Assembly: GCA_024742475.1 (NCBI GenBank)
Contig: JANSYI010000053.1
Location: 1 to 40,849, forward strand
Reading direction: 5' to 3'
DNA length: 40,849 nt
Origin: a bacterium
GTDB lineage: Bacteria; Myxococcota_A; Polyangia; Nannocystales; Nannocystaceae
This document shows, one piece after another, positions 15,296-23,835 of the stretch. Under the pieces are notes generated by a model. That model saw only the letters and a program-made list of their open reading frames with translations, ran no database searches and was not told the DNA's origin. How positions within the stretch are numbered: position 1 is the first letter of the stretch; each line of letters starts with the position of its first letter. The position numbers and the translations under genes are program-made.

Positions 15296-16210
15296 TCACA
15301 GGCCCGACTTGGCGGTTCGCATCAACGTCTCGTAGAGGTTCGCAGGTGCGACGCCCGAGGCGATCTCGCGCTCGGCTTCGACCAGCGCCTCGTCGATCAT
15401 TGCCTCGAAGCTCGTCTGCAGGGCGGCGCCCGCGATGTAGCGGCCATTGATGAAGAACGACGGCGTGCCCCGAGCCCCGACGCGACGCGCCAGCTCGATG
15501 TCGTCGTCGATCCGGCGGCGCGCGGCCGAGGCTGCCAGGTCGCGTTCGAATCGCGGAACGTCGCACCCGGCCTCCTTCGCCCACTTGCGAAGGTCCGCAT
15601 CCGACAGCGCTCGGTTGTGCTCGTAGAGGAGGTCGTGCAGCTCCCAGAACTTGTCTTGCTCACGCGCAGCCTCGACGGCCAACGCGGCTGCCCGCGCCCG
15701 CTTGTGAAAGGGCAGAGGGTTGTGCTTCACGACGATGCGAAGGTCGTCGCCGTAGCGGCGCTCCAGCGCTCGGATCGTCTTCTGCACCCGCTTACAGAAC
15801 GGGCACTGGAAGTCGGTGATCATCACCATCGTGACCTTCGCGTCATCCGGCCCTCGGGTGGCCGAGTCACCGACCGGGACCTTGTAGCGCTGCGCGGGGT
15901 CGGGACGCCCGGCACCCACGGCTGGTTTGGCCTCGGGGACCAGCGGAGGCGGAGCGTCGACCTTGGCCTCGACTCGATCGAGCGCCTCTTCCAGCGAGGC
16001 GAGCCGCTCCTCGAGCGCCTTGCGGTCCTCTTCGGCCTGGTCGGCACGGGTCTTCGTCGCTTCGAGCTCGGAACGAAGCTCTTCGGCCTGTTCGTTCGCG
16101 TCGACGACCCCCTCCTCCAGCGTCTCCACGACGCGTTCGACCCCACCGATTCGATCCTCGACGTCGCAGCCGAGCAAGAGCGCCAAGGGGATCCACGACC
16201 AACGAGCCAT
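15296..16210 (-). CDS. Membrane-anchored DsbA-like thioredoxin-fold protein
   Basis: 304 residues from the ATG at 16210. Signal MARWSWIPLALLLGC gives a lipidated Cys15. Residues 20-85 form a clear coiled coil (Glu/Ala/Arg/Leu heptads). The rest is a DsbA/DsbG-type thioredoxin domain: DFQCPFCKRV with the active-site pair Cys136/Cys139, the long helical insert, and GTPSFFING with the cis-proline at 250. Such proteins oxidise or isomerise disulfides in the periplasm. A lipid anchor plus coiled coil would hold the domain at a fixed distance from the membrane and might make it dimeric. It lies upstream of the Cys-repeat lipoprotein on the same strand, a plausible substrate; the 200-base gap argues for separate promoters. 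The frame upstream of 16210 overlaps the divergent gene and is not used. Confidence 0.85.
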   Translation of the reverse strand: MARWSWIPLALLLGCDVEDRIGGVERVVETLEEGVVDANEQAEELRSELEATKTRADQAEEDRKALEERLASLEEALDRVEAKVDAPPPLVPEAKPAVGAGRPDPAQRYKVPVGDSATRGPDDAKVTMVMITDFQCPFCKRVQKTIRALERRYGDDLRIVVKHNPLPFHKRARAAALAVEAAREQDKFWELHDLLYEHNRALSDADLRKWAKEAGCDVPRFERDLAASAARRRIDDDIELARRVGARGTPSFFINGRYIAGAALQTSFEAMIDEALVEAEREIASGVAPANLYETLMRTAKSGL

Positions 16211-16316
16211 GCGAAGGGCACGATACCGCGGTCGGCGCAGCGACGGATTCGGATGTCGCCATTTCCTTGACCCGCCGATCCAGCGAGCTATGTTGCGCCG
16301 ACACGAGGCGTACGCC

Positions 16317-17057
16317 ATGAGCGCGCAAGAGCACGACTACGAGCTTGGAACGCTCGATGAAGCCACCCTCGAACGGGACGAGTCACTCGCCCGTCGTAAC
16401 GACCAACGAGGCGACGAACGCCGCTGGATGATCCTCGGCGGCGCCGGGACGCTGGCGCTGATGACCGCCCTCACCGCGGCGCTGGCGTTGTCGGGCTCGA
16501 GCGAGCCGCACGACCTCCGGGCGAGCTTGGGCAGCCCCTTCCGGGACGTCGCCGCGCTCGCGGCTCACTTCTCGGTCGAACCGTCGGAGGCAGAGTCCGC
16601 CCCTCGACCCGCGCCCGCCGAAGTGACGCGGGTCGCTCGACGGCCCAGCGCCCAACCGTCCGGTAACGCACCCAGCCAGCCTGCCCACGCCGCTGTCGTC
16701 GCCAAACCCGCCCTACCGCACCAGGCCGCTCCCGCGGCTGAGCCCAAGGTGCCCGCCACCAAGCCGGCGAGCGAAGCCCCGAGCGCCAACGACCGTCCGT
16801 TTGCGGGCCTGCCCACCGTTGCCGACGAACCCGAGGCCGAAGCCGAAGCGGCGCAGGTCGACCCCGAGCCCGCCGTCGACTTTGCCCACGACGACAACCC
16901 GTTCGCGCCTCAAGACGAAGAAGGGGACGAGGACGACGCGGGCGAGACGGGGTCCCCTGAGCCTGAGCCTGAGCCCGAACCCGAGGCCGAATCCCCGATC
17001 GAGCCCGAGCCCGAGCCCGAGCCACTGCCCGCTGCCCCACTGCCAACACCCGCTTGA
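16317..17057 (+). CDS. Single-pass membrane protein with Pro/Glu-rich tail
   Basis: 246 residues from the ATG at 16317; GAGG stands 8 bases before it, which favours this start over the ATG at 16290. A charged cytoplasmic segment of about 45 residues (with DEATLERDESLARRNDQR) is followed by one membrane helix (WMILGGAGTLALMTALTAALAL). The remaining 180 residues are low-complexity Ala/Pro/Glu and end in PEPEPEPEPE runs, which may span the periplasm or cell wall. No catalytic domain is seen. It is divergent from the DsbA-like gene (106 bases apart) and convergent with the next gene, 12 bases away. Confidence 0.65.
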   Translation: MSAQEHDYELGTLDEATLERDESLARRNDQRGDERRWMILGGAGTLALMTALTAALALSGSSEPHDLRASLGSPFRDVAALAAHFSVEPSEAESAPRPAPAEVTRVARRPSAQPSGNAPSQPAHAAVVAKPALPHQAAPAAEPKVPATKPASEAPSANDRPFAGLPTVADEPEAEAEAAQVDPEPAVDFAHDDNPFAPQDEEGDEDDAGETGSPEPEPEPEPEAESPIEPEPEPEPLPAAPLPTPA

Positions 17058-17069
17058 AGCGGCGCCGGC

Positions 17070-18239
17070 TCAGCAGCGGCAGCCGAAGTAGGGCACCTCG
17101 CCCAGCGCGTCGACCACATCGAAGCCCTCGGTGGTCCCGCGGAGCACCGTCGTGTTGCCATCGAGCGGTCGAGGCTCGAGCACCATGTCGGCGAAGCCGT
17201 CCGCGTTGAGGTCCCCGACGATTGCGGGACCCGTCGTGTGGTTGGTGGGGATCGCCGCGGGCGCGACCCACTCCTTCCCCTCGATCCGTCCAGCCATCGA
17301 GAACGACCAGTCGAACCCGCCGCAGATGTCGACGTGCGGCGAATCGACGAACGCGGTGGCCAGGCGCAGCGCACCGTCGGGGTCGACCCAGCCGCGCGTG
17401 AGGATATGAGGCTCGAGACTGCCGAAGCCCTGCCGAATGTGCTCATCCCCCGCGGTCCGCCCGTCTTGCTCGGCGAGGAATGCCTGGCGCAGCGCCCCCG
17501 ACCTGCTCTCGTCCAGCGGCTGCGACGCGTAGAAGAGCGGCGTAGGGAGCTCGGCCGCGCGTGCCCAGGTCGCCTCCGACGCCCGCGCTCCTTCCAGGGG
17601 AGCGACGAGCAGCCGCAGACCCTCGGCCCAGATCGCCGACTTCACCCGCGCTTCGAGGCTCGAAGGCAGGACACCGTCGCGCTCGAGCTGTTCATACAGC
17701 GACCACGTGTCGAGGCGGGCGTCGGGCCCCAACGACCCGGCCGCCTGCGCGACGAGCCGCGGCGCACCGATGCGCGCGGCTCCGAGCGCCACTGGCGTGC
17801 CGTCGGACTCGGAGGTCCACATCTGGACCTCGCGGCCCCGCATGTCTTGAAGCGAGAGGGGCAGGGCCGGGACGTCGACATCGCGGAACACCGTGTCGAC
17901 ACCCAGGAGCGGACCGAGCTCTCCTTCCCACGACGCGTCCACGTCGGTCGCGAGCACGATGTAGGGCTCTTCCAGATCGACGACGAACGCGTAGTGCTCG
18001 CCGTAGGTCAGCGGCGCAGGTTCACGCACCACCGCGTCGGTCGGCGCCACCGCCACGTCGGGTGTCAGCTGGGCGACGGGGGCGCTTGGCTCGGCGTCGA
18101 GCGTACACATCTGCGCCTGCGCGTGGAGCCACGCGGCCGAGCTCACCGAGACACATCCCGCGACCGCCAGCACCGCAACGTCGCGCCGCAGCGCTCGGAG
18201 CGTCTTTAGTGACAGGGCAGGGCGTGCGTTCGAGGACAT
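17070..18239 (-). CDS. Exported protein with FG-GAP-like motif
   Basis: 389 residues. A long basic start (RPALSLKTLRALRRD) and hydrophobic stretch (VAVLAVAGCVSVSSAAWLHAQA) form a signal or anchor. The body is unrecognised until residues 341-355, where VGDLNADGFADMVL matches the Ca-binding D-x-N-x-D-G-x-x-D loop of FG-GAP/VCBS beta-propeller repeats; only one such loop is obvious. The protein ends in YFGCRC. It follows feoB by 45 bases on the same strand and could be read from the same transcript, but nothing in it suggests iron uptake. Confidence 0.65.
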   Translation of the reverse strand: MSSNARPALSLKTLRALRRDVAVLAVAGCVSVSSAAWLHAQAQMCTLDAEPSAPVAQLTPDVAVAPTDAVVREPAPLTYGEHYAFVVDLEEPYIVLATDVDASWEGELGPLLGVDTVFRDVDVPALPLSLQDMRGREVQMWTSESDGTPVALGAARIGAPRLVAQAAGSLGPDARLDTWSLYEQLERDGVLPSSLEARVKSAIWAEGLRLLVAPLEGARASEATWARAAELPTPLFYASQPLDESRSGALRQAFLAEQDGRTAGDEHIRQGFGSLEPHILTRGWVDPDGALRLATAFVDSPHVDICGGFDWSFSMAGRIEGKEWVAPAAIPTNHTTGPAIVGDLNADGFADMVLEPRPLDGNTTVLRGTTEGFDVVDALGEVPYFGCRC

Positions 18240-18284
18240 GCCCCAAAGACGCCCAGGCTGCCCGCGCCCATTCCCAGCCCCCGT

Positions 18285-20336
18285 TTAGAAGCCCAGCGCG
18301 CGCCCGATCTGGAACACGAGCAGGGCGGCGACGTAGGCGATGACGGTCATCGACACGAACATGAACGCGGGCCACTTCCATCCCCGCGTCTCGCGTTTGA
18401 CCACCGCGACCGTGGACATGCACTGGCACGCGTAGACGAAGAACACCATCAAGGCGAGCCCGCTGAGCCTCGTGTGCACGGGGTTGCCCGCTTCGTCGAC
18501 GTCCTCGCGCATCGCCTGGCGAAGCTGCACCGGGTCCTCGTCATCGGCCTCCATGCCGTACGCCAGACCGAGGGTGCTGACCAGCACCTCGCGCGCGGCG
18601 AAGCTGCCCAGGATACCGATGCCCACCCGCCAGTCCTGACCGATCGGCTCGACGAGCGGCTCCATCGACTTGGCGACCCGCCCGCCGTAGCTGGCTTCGA
18701 TCTTCGTCGGCCCTTCACCACCGGCGCCCGTCTCGTCGCGAGGAAACGACAGCACCGCCCAAAGCACGATCGTGAACGCCAAGATCACCGTGCCCGCGCC
18801 CTTGATGAACGCGAGCGTCTTGTCCATCACGACCGAGAGCGTGTTGCGCAGCCGCGGCACGCGATACGGCGGCAACTCGAGCACCAACGGCGGCGTGGGG
18901 CTGGCCAAGATCGTGCGCTTGTAGAGGTAGCCGATCGCCAACGCGGACACGGTCGAGAGCAGGTACATCGACAGCAGCAGCAAACCTCGGTCGACCGACG
19001 GGCTGATCCACGCGTCGTCCGGCGTCGACACGAAGAGCGCGCCGATGATGAGCGCGTAGATGGGCAGCCGCGCCGAGCAGCTCATGTACGGGATCATCAA
19101 CATGGTGACGACCCGGTCTTTCCAGCTCGAGATGGTTCGCGTGCCCATGATCGCTGGAATGGCGCACGCATAGCCGCTGAGCAGCGGTATGAACGCACGC
19201 CCATGAAGCCCCAGCCGAGACATCAGCCTGTCGAGCAAGAAGGCTGCGCGGGCGAGGTAGCCCGAGTCCTCGAGCAGCCCCAAGAACAGGAACAGCATCG
19301 CGATCTGCGGGACGAAGACGAGCACGTTTCCGACACCCGCGATCAGCCCGTCGGTGAGGAGTTCGGTGAGCAGTCCCGGACCGAGCGCCTCGGTGATCGC
19401 ACCGCTGAGGCCATCGAACGCGTCCTCGATCAGCCCCACCAGCGGGTCGGCCCACGAGTAGATCGAGACGAAGACCAAGGCCATGGCGGCGATGAACGCC
19501 GCGAGCCCGAGCACGGGATGCGTGAGCACGGCGTCGACGCGCTCCGAGCCCTTCATGGCGGGTGCCGACTCCAGCGCGTCGCCCAACGCGAGGGTCCGCA
19601 GTAGCCCTTCCACCCGGTCGTAGCGAGCCGCGATGATCGAGCGGGCTGCGACCCAGCACACGTCTCGGCCGATCGACGCGAGCGCGGACGACTCGGCTTC
19701 GGTGGCGCCGGTGAGCGCGACGGTGTCGGCGGCCTCGCTGCACAGGAGCCAGCGCGCGCGCGCCGGTGAGGCGCCGTGCTCCTCCAGTTTGGCCAGCGTC
19801 TCGGCCGCCACGTCGGGGTAGTCGAGGGTAGGCCCAGGCCCGGGGTCGGCCAGCGCTTCCACCAGCGCATCGACGCCAGTCCCCGTCCGGGCCACGGTCG
19901 GCACGACCCGGACGCCGAGCGCTTTCTCGAGCGCCGCCGCGTCGATGTGCAGACCTGCCTGCTTTGCAGCATCGACCATGTTGAGCGCGACCACCGTCGG
20001 CAGGCCGAGCTCGAGCACCTGCAGCGCGAAGTAGAGGTTGCGCGCGAGGTTGGTCGCGTCGAGGACCAGCACGACGGCGTCCGGCGGCGATATGCCTGGC
20101 CCACCGTGAAGGCAGCGAAACGCGACCGCCTCGTCCTCGGAGACCGGGGACAAGGAATAGGTCCCCGGCAGGTCGATGATTTGGTAGCGAGCGTCACCCC
20201 ACCGCGACGCGAGCGTCCCCTCGCGCTGCTCCACCGTCATCCCCGGGTAGTTGCCCACGCTGTGGCGAGCGCCGGTGAGCTGGTTGAAGAGGCTCGTCTT
20301 CCCCACGTTGGGGTTGCCTGCGACGGCGACCCTCAT
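18285..20336 (-). CDS. feoB: Ferrous iron transporter FeoB
   Basis: 683 residues. The N-terminal G-protein domain is complete: G1 GNPNVGKTS (7-15), G3 DLPG (55-58) and G4 NMVD (119-122). The membrane part has the two Gate repeats, with conserved segments such as GCAIPAIMGTR-like (here YACAIPAIMGTRTI) and the C-terminal FVYACQCMSTVAVVKRE. FeoB imports Fe2+ across the inner membrane, using its GTPase domain as regulator. Somewhat shorter than the E. coli protein (773). Its ATG overlaps the feoA stop (ATGA at 20333-20336), so they are coupled. No feoC is visible and no recognisable Fur box was found upstream of feoA. Confidence 0.97.
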   Translation of the reverse strand: MRVAVAGNPNVGKTSLFNQLTGARHSVGNYPGMTVEQREGTLASRWGDARYQIIDLPGTYSLSPVSEDEAVAFRCLHGGPGISPPDAVVLVLDATNLARNLYFALQVLELGLPTVVALNMVDAAKQAGLHIDAAALEKALGVRVVPTVARTGTGVDALVEALADPGPGPTLDYPDVAAETLAKLEEHGASPARARWLLCSEAADTVALTGATEAESSALASIGRDVCWVAARSIIAARYDRVEGLLRTLALGDALESAPAMKGSERVDAVLTHPVLGLAAFIAAMALVFVSIYSWADPLVGLIEDAFDGLSGAITEALGPGLLTELLTDGLIAGVGNVLVFVPQIAMLFLFLGLLEDSGYLARAAFLLDRLMSRLGLHGRAFIPLLSGYACAIPAIMGTRTISSWKDRVVTMLMIPYMSCSARLPIYALIIGALFVSTPDDAWISPSVDRGLLLLSMYLLSTVSALAIGYLYKRTILASPTPPLVLELPPYRVPRLRNTLSVVMDKTLAFIKGAGTVILAFTIVLWAVLSFPRDETGAGGEGPTKIEASYGGRVAKSMEPLVEPIGQDWRVGIGILGSFAAREVLVSTLGLAYGMEADDEDPVQLRQAMREDVDEAGNPVHTRLSGLALMVFFVYACQCMSTVAVVKRETRGWKWPAFMFVSMTVIAYVAALLVFQIGRALGF

Positions 20337-20578
20337 TCGGACGCTTTCTGCAGTCGCACTCTGTGCGCCTCTGCCTTACGCAGTGACAGGTGGAACCCGC
20401 GGACCCGAAACTGCAGCGGATCTCCAGTCGGCGCGGCCTTGATCAGCGTGATCGACGTACCCGACACCAACCCCATCTCGAGGAGGCGCAGTGCGGTCGT
20501 GTCGGTCCCGTCGACGTCGTCGACGAGCCCAGACTCACCGACCTGCAGCGTTGCGGCGCTGAGCATCGCGCGCAGCAT
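20333..20578 (-). CDS. feoA: FeoA-domain protein
   Basis: 81 residues from the ATG at 20578. It has the small SH3-like FeoA fold: LLEMGLVSGTSITLIKAAPTGDPLQFRVRGFHLSLRKAEAHRVRL matches the family almost throughout (written here as two parts: LLEMGLVSGTSITLI, then PLQFRVRGFHLSLRKAEA). FeoA is thought to bind FeoB in the cytoplasm and modulate its GTPase or transport activity. The frame runs on upstream of 20578, but the divergent kinase gene and codon use exclude that extension. Overlaps feoB by four bases. An inverted repeat lies 40-66 bases upstream. Confidence 0.93.
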   Translation of the reverse strand: MLRAMLSAATLQVGESGLVDDVDGTDTTALRLLEMGLVSGTSITLIKAAPTGDPLQFRVRGFHLSLRKAEAHRVRLQKASE

Positions 20579-20617
20579 CCGGCGGCGCGCATAGCCGGTC
20601 AAGCGGGTTTCCCCGTA

Positions 20618-20644
20618 CGCACGAGCCTGCGGCCTGCTCGTGCG
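20618..20644. promoter_or_regulatory. Inverted repeat in the feoA / kinase intergenic region
   Basis: CGCACGAGC (20618-20626) and GCTCGTGCG (20636-20644) are perfect inverted copies separated by 9 bases. They lie in the 128-base region between divergent feoAB and the kinase-TPR gene. The spacing of about two helical turns between arm centres would suit a dimeric regulator. It does not resemble a Fur box. A hairpin in the RNA is the alternative. Confidence 0.4.
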
Positions 20645-20706
20645 GCGCGAACTTTCCGCGCTCACGAGCAAGGCGTACGGCGTACAATGACCTCTCCAGG
20701 CCTGCT

Positions 20707-23700
20707 TTGAGCACCAACGCCACTCGTGGCGTCGACGACCACGTCGGCGACAGCCATCGGAGCATCGATACGGCGACCGTCGCGTTGTCCAGCAGCGCGG
20801 ACTCGATCGCCGCGGAGCCGGGCATGGCCAAGAAGATCGGGCGGCACGTCGTGCTCGAACAGATCGGACGCGGCGGGATGGGCTCCGTCTACCGCGCATA
20901 CGACCCCGAGCTGCAGCGTGAGGTCGCGCTCAAACGTCTGCGCGCCAAGTCGATGGGTCTAGACGGCCGCGCCCGGTTCGAGCAGGAGGCCCGGGCCATG
21001 GCGGCGCTCTCGCACCCCAACGTCGTCGGCGTGTACGACGTCGAGGTCGTCGAGGGTTCGCAGCTCGTCCTCGTGATGGAGTACATCGACGGACCGACGC
21101 TGCGTACGTGGGTTCGACAAGCGAAGCGGCCCTGGCAAGAGGTGCTCGTGCCGTTCCTCGACGCAGCGCGTGGACTTGCCGCTGCCCACCGCGCGGGACT
21201 GCTTCACCGCGACTTCAAGCCAGCCAATGTCCTCGTCACCGACGAGCAAGCCAAGGTCACCGACTTTGGGCTCGCCAAGCGGGCGAAGGACCTCACCGGG
21301 AGCGGCACCAACTCGAGCTCGAGCAGCGCGCAGTGGGAGGACATCGACGAAGACGACCTCACGCGCGCAGGCGAGGTCATGGGGACGCCCCGGTACATGG
21401 CTCCCGAGCAGCATCACGGGCGCGAGCTGACACCAGCGGTCGACCAGTTCGCGTTCTGCGTCGCGCTGTGGGAGGCGCTGACCTCGACGGCCCCCTTCAC
21501 CGGAGAAGAGCTCGCACGAAAGAAGGCCAAGGGTCCGCCCGAGTGGACGACCACCCACGGACCCCGCTGGCTCGGCGACGCGCTGCGCCGCGGCATGGAG
21601 CCCGAGCCCGAGCGGAGATGGCCCGACATGGACGCGTTGATCGCCGCGCTCTCCCGCGACCCGGCGCGCCGTCGCGCCCGGCTCCTTCAGGTGAGCAGCC
21701 TCGCGGGTCTGGTCGCCATCGCGGGGGGTGCCGCCTACGTCGCGGGCGCCGACGGACCCGGCCCGTGCAGCGGCTCGGCGCTGCAGCTCGAGCAGGAGTG
21801 GGGCACCCAAGCCCGCGCCGACGTCCGCGTCGGCATGACCTCGGTCGACGTCGTCTATGCGCAGTCCCTGTGGAAGCGCGTCGATCGCCGCCTCGACGAC
21901 TACGCGCAGGCGTGGATCGCCGGACACCGCAGCGCGTGCGAGGCCACGGTCCGCAAGGAGCACTCCGCAGCTCTTCGCGACCTCCGCGTGGGCTGCCTCG
22001 ATCGCGGACGTATCGCCTTTCGCGCGGTGATCGGCCAGCTCGAGAACGCCGACGTCGACGTCTTGCGCAGCGTCGACACGATGATCGACGAGCTTCCCGA
22101 CCTCGCGCGGTGCGGCGACCTGGCCGCCCTACAAGAGGGCACCAATCCCCCGGCGGCAAAGGAAGCCGCCGCGGTCGCGGCCGTTCGCGACGCGCTCGAG
22201 CTGGCCAAGGTCGACCGGTTGGCGGCCCACTTCGACCAAGCCGAACGCCAGCTCGATGAAGTCGAGGCGTCCCTTCGCGCGATCGACTACCAGCCCGTCC
22301 TCGGCGCCTACCAGCTCGAGCGCGGCAAGCTGTTCGTCGCGCGGGGCCGCCCCACCCTGGCCGAGCAGGCATTTCGAGACGCGCTACGCCTCGCGGTGCA
22401 GACACGAGACTGGGACCGCACCGCCGAAGCGTCGGCCAACCTGATCCGAACGGTGGCGGGGCTCGGACGTCCGGACGAGATCCTCGTGCTGCGCGAAGTC
22501 GCCGAGTCCGCGGCCAAGGGACGTCCCGCGCTCGAAGCCGACGTCACGATGGCCATCGGCCTCGCCCTCGCCAAGGACGGACAGTTCGAACCCGGGGAGG
22601 CGCTCATGCGCCGCTCGATCCAGATCCTCTCCGAGAACACCGAGCTCGGCGACCAACGCATCGCGGCCGCGCGCAACAACCTCGCCACCGTCTTGCGACG
22701 TCGAGGCCAGCTCGACGAAGCCGAGGCCGAGTTTCGAGCCGCCATCGACCAGCTGACCCGGGCGCTAGGGCCCGATCACCCCAAGAACGCCATCGTCAGG
22801 GGCAACCTCGCTGCGGCCCTTCGCGCTCAGGGACGGCTCGAAGAGGCGGAGCGCGAGGCCCGGGCCGCCAACGACGCGCGCCTGCAGTCACTGGGCGCCG
22901 ACCACCTGCTCTACGGCACGGGCAAGACGATTCTGGCCGACATCCTCGCGGACGCCCGCAAGTTCGACGAAGCCGAATCCGAGGCGAAGAAGGGCATCGA
23001 GATCATTCGAGGCGCCGTTGGCCGAGTGCACTCCAAGTCCGCCGACGCCGTCAACTCACTGGGGCGTGTGCACGTGATGCGAGGCAAGGCCGCCGAGGCC
23101 GAAAAGGCGTTCCGCGAGACGCTCGCGATCCGTCGAGAGCTCCACGGCAGCGACGCACACCCTTCCCTTGGCGGAGTGCACCTCAACATCGCGTCCACCC
23201 TCCGCCGGCAGGGCCGCCTCGAAGAAGCCGAAGAATCCTATCAGGCGGCGCAGAAGATCTGGGTCGATGCGTTTGGTCCGACGCATCCCGATGTGGCAGC
23301 GGTTCACAACAACCTCGGCGTCCTCTACCTCGACATGGAACGCTACGAGGACTCCAAGGCACAAAGTGAGCAGGCGCTGAGGATCAAGCGCGCGCTCGGC
23401 CTCGGCGTCGACACGCACGAGCTGGACACCCGGAGCAACCTCGCATCGGCCCTCGCGCAGCTGGGGCAGCTCGAAGAGGCGGAGGCGGAGCGCCGCGAGG
23501 TACTCTCCGTTCTCGAGGAGCGCCGCAGCCCCGACGACCCCTGGCTCGCGCTCAACCGCATGCAGATGGCCGAATTGCTGCTGCAGCGCGGAAAGAACGA
23601 AGAAGCCCGGGAGTTGGCGAAGAACGCCTGGACGAGCGCCCGCAAGGACGGACTGAGCTTGCTCGAGCAAGGTGAGTTCCTCATGACGCTCAGCCGGAGC

Positions 23701-23835
23701 ACCCTGGCCGCAGGCGACAGCGACGAGGCCCGAAGGCTCGCCGAGCAGGCGCTCCAGCTGTTCGTGCAAGCGGGGGTCGACGCCGCCGGCGAAGCACAGC
23801 AGACTCGCGACTGGCTCGCCGCCCACACCGGATGA
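20707..23835 (+). CDS. Hanks-type Ser/Thr protein kinase with TPR tail
   Basis: 1042 residues from a TTG at 20707. A later ATG at 20824, with GGAG ahead, would remove 39 residues of unstructured sequence and leave the kinase intact. Kinase domain at about 47-320: Gly-rich loop GRGGMGSVY, Lys76 in VALKRL, catalytic HRDFKPAN (Asp169), DFG at 186-188, and GTPRYMAPEQ. The activation loop carries a Ser-rich and acidic insert (residues 198-220). One membrane helix follows (331-347). The outer part has a Cys-containing segment, then ten or so tetratricopeptide repeats from about 540 to 1035 with recurring EAEAEFRAA and NLA[ST]xLRRQGR motifs, as in kinesin-light-chain-type TPRs. Typical of myxobacterial signalling kinases that sense partners outside the membrane. 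Its stop overlaps the hrpB start. Confidence 0.92.
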   Translation: MSTNATRGVDDHVGDSHRSIDTATVALSSSADSIAAEPGMAKKIGRHVVLEQIGRGGMGSVYRAYDPELQREVALKRLRAKSMGLDGRARFEQEARAMAALSHPNVVGVYDVEVVEGSQLVLVMEYIDGPTLRTWVRQAKRPWQEVLVPFLDAARGLAAAHRAGLLHRDFKPANVLVTDEQAKVTDFGLAKRAKDLTGSGTNSSSSSAQWEDIDEDDLTRAGEVMGTPRYMAPEQHHGRELTPAVDQFAFCVALWEALTSTAPFTGEELARKKAKGPPEWTTTHGPRWLGDALRRGMEPEPERRWPDMDALIAALSRDPARRRARLLQVSSLAGLVAIAGGAAYVAGADGPGPCSGSALQLEQEWGTQARADVRVGMTSVDVVYAQSLWKRVDRRLDDYAQAWIAGHRSACEATVRKEHSAALRDLRVGCLDRGRIAFRAVIGQLENADVDVLRSVDTMIDELPDLARCGDLAALQEGTNPPAAKEAAAVAAVRDALELAKVDRLAAHFDQAERQLDEVEASLRAIDYQPVLGAYQLERGKLFVARGRPTLAEQAFRDALRLAVQTRDWDRTAEASANLIRTVAGLGRPDEILVLREVAESAAKGRPALEADVTMAIGLALAKDGQFEPGEALMRRSIQILSENTELGDQRIAAARNNLATVLRRRGQLDEAEAEFRAAIDQLTRALGPDHPKNAIVRGNLAAALRAQGRLEEAEREARAANDARLQSLGADHLLYGTGKTILADILADARKFDEAESEAKKGIEIIRGAVGRVHSKSADAVNSLGRVHVMRGKAAEAEKAFRETLAIRRELHGSDAHPSLGGVHLNIASTLRRQGRLEEAEESYQAAQKIWVDAFGPTHPDVAAVHNNLGVLYLDMERYEDSKAQSEQALRIKRALGLGVDTHELDTRSNLASALAQLGQLEEAEAERREVLSVLEERRSPDDPWLALNRMQMAELLLQRGKNEEARELAKNAWTSARKDGLSLLEQGEFLMTLSRSTLAAGDSDEARRLAEQALQLFVQAGVDAAGEAQQTRDWLAAHTG

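Noticed and set aside
18474..19604. 376-codon plus-strand frame opposite feoB
   Set aside because: FeoB is certain; the antisense frame is Arg/Gln/His-rich without motifs.
20579..20706. Fur box upstream of feoA
   Set aside because: No stretch close to the GATAATGATAATCATTATC-type palindrome could be found.
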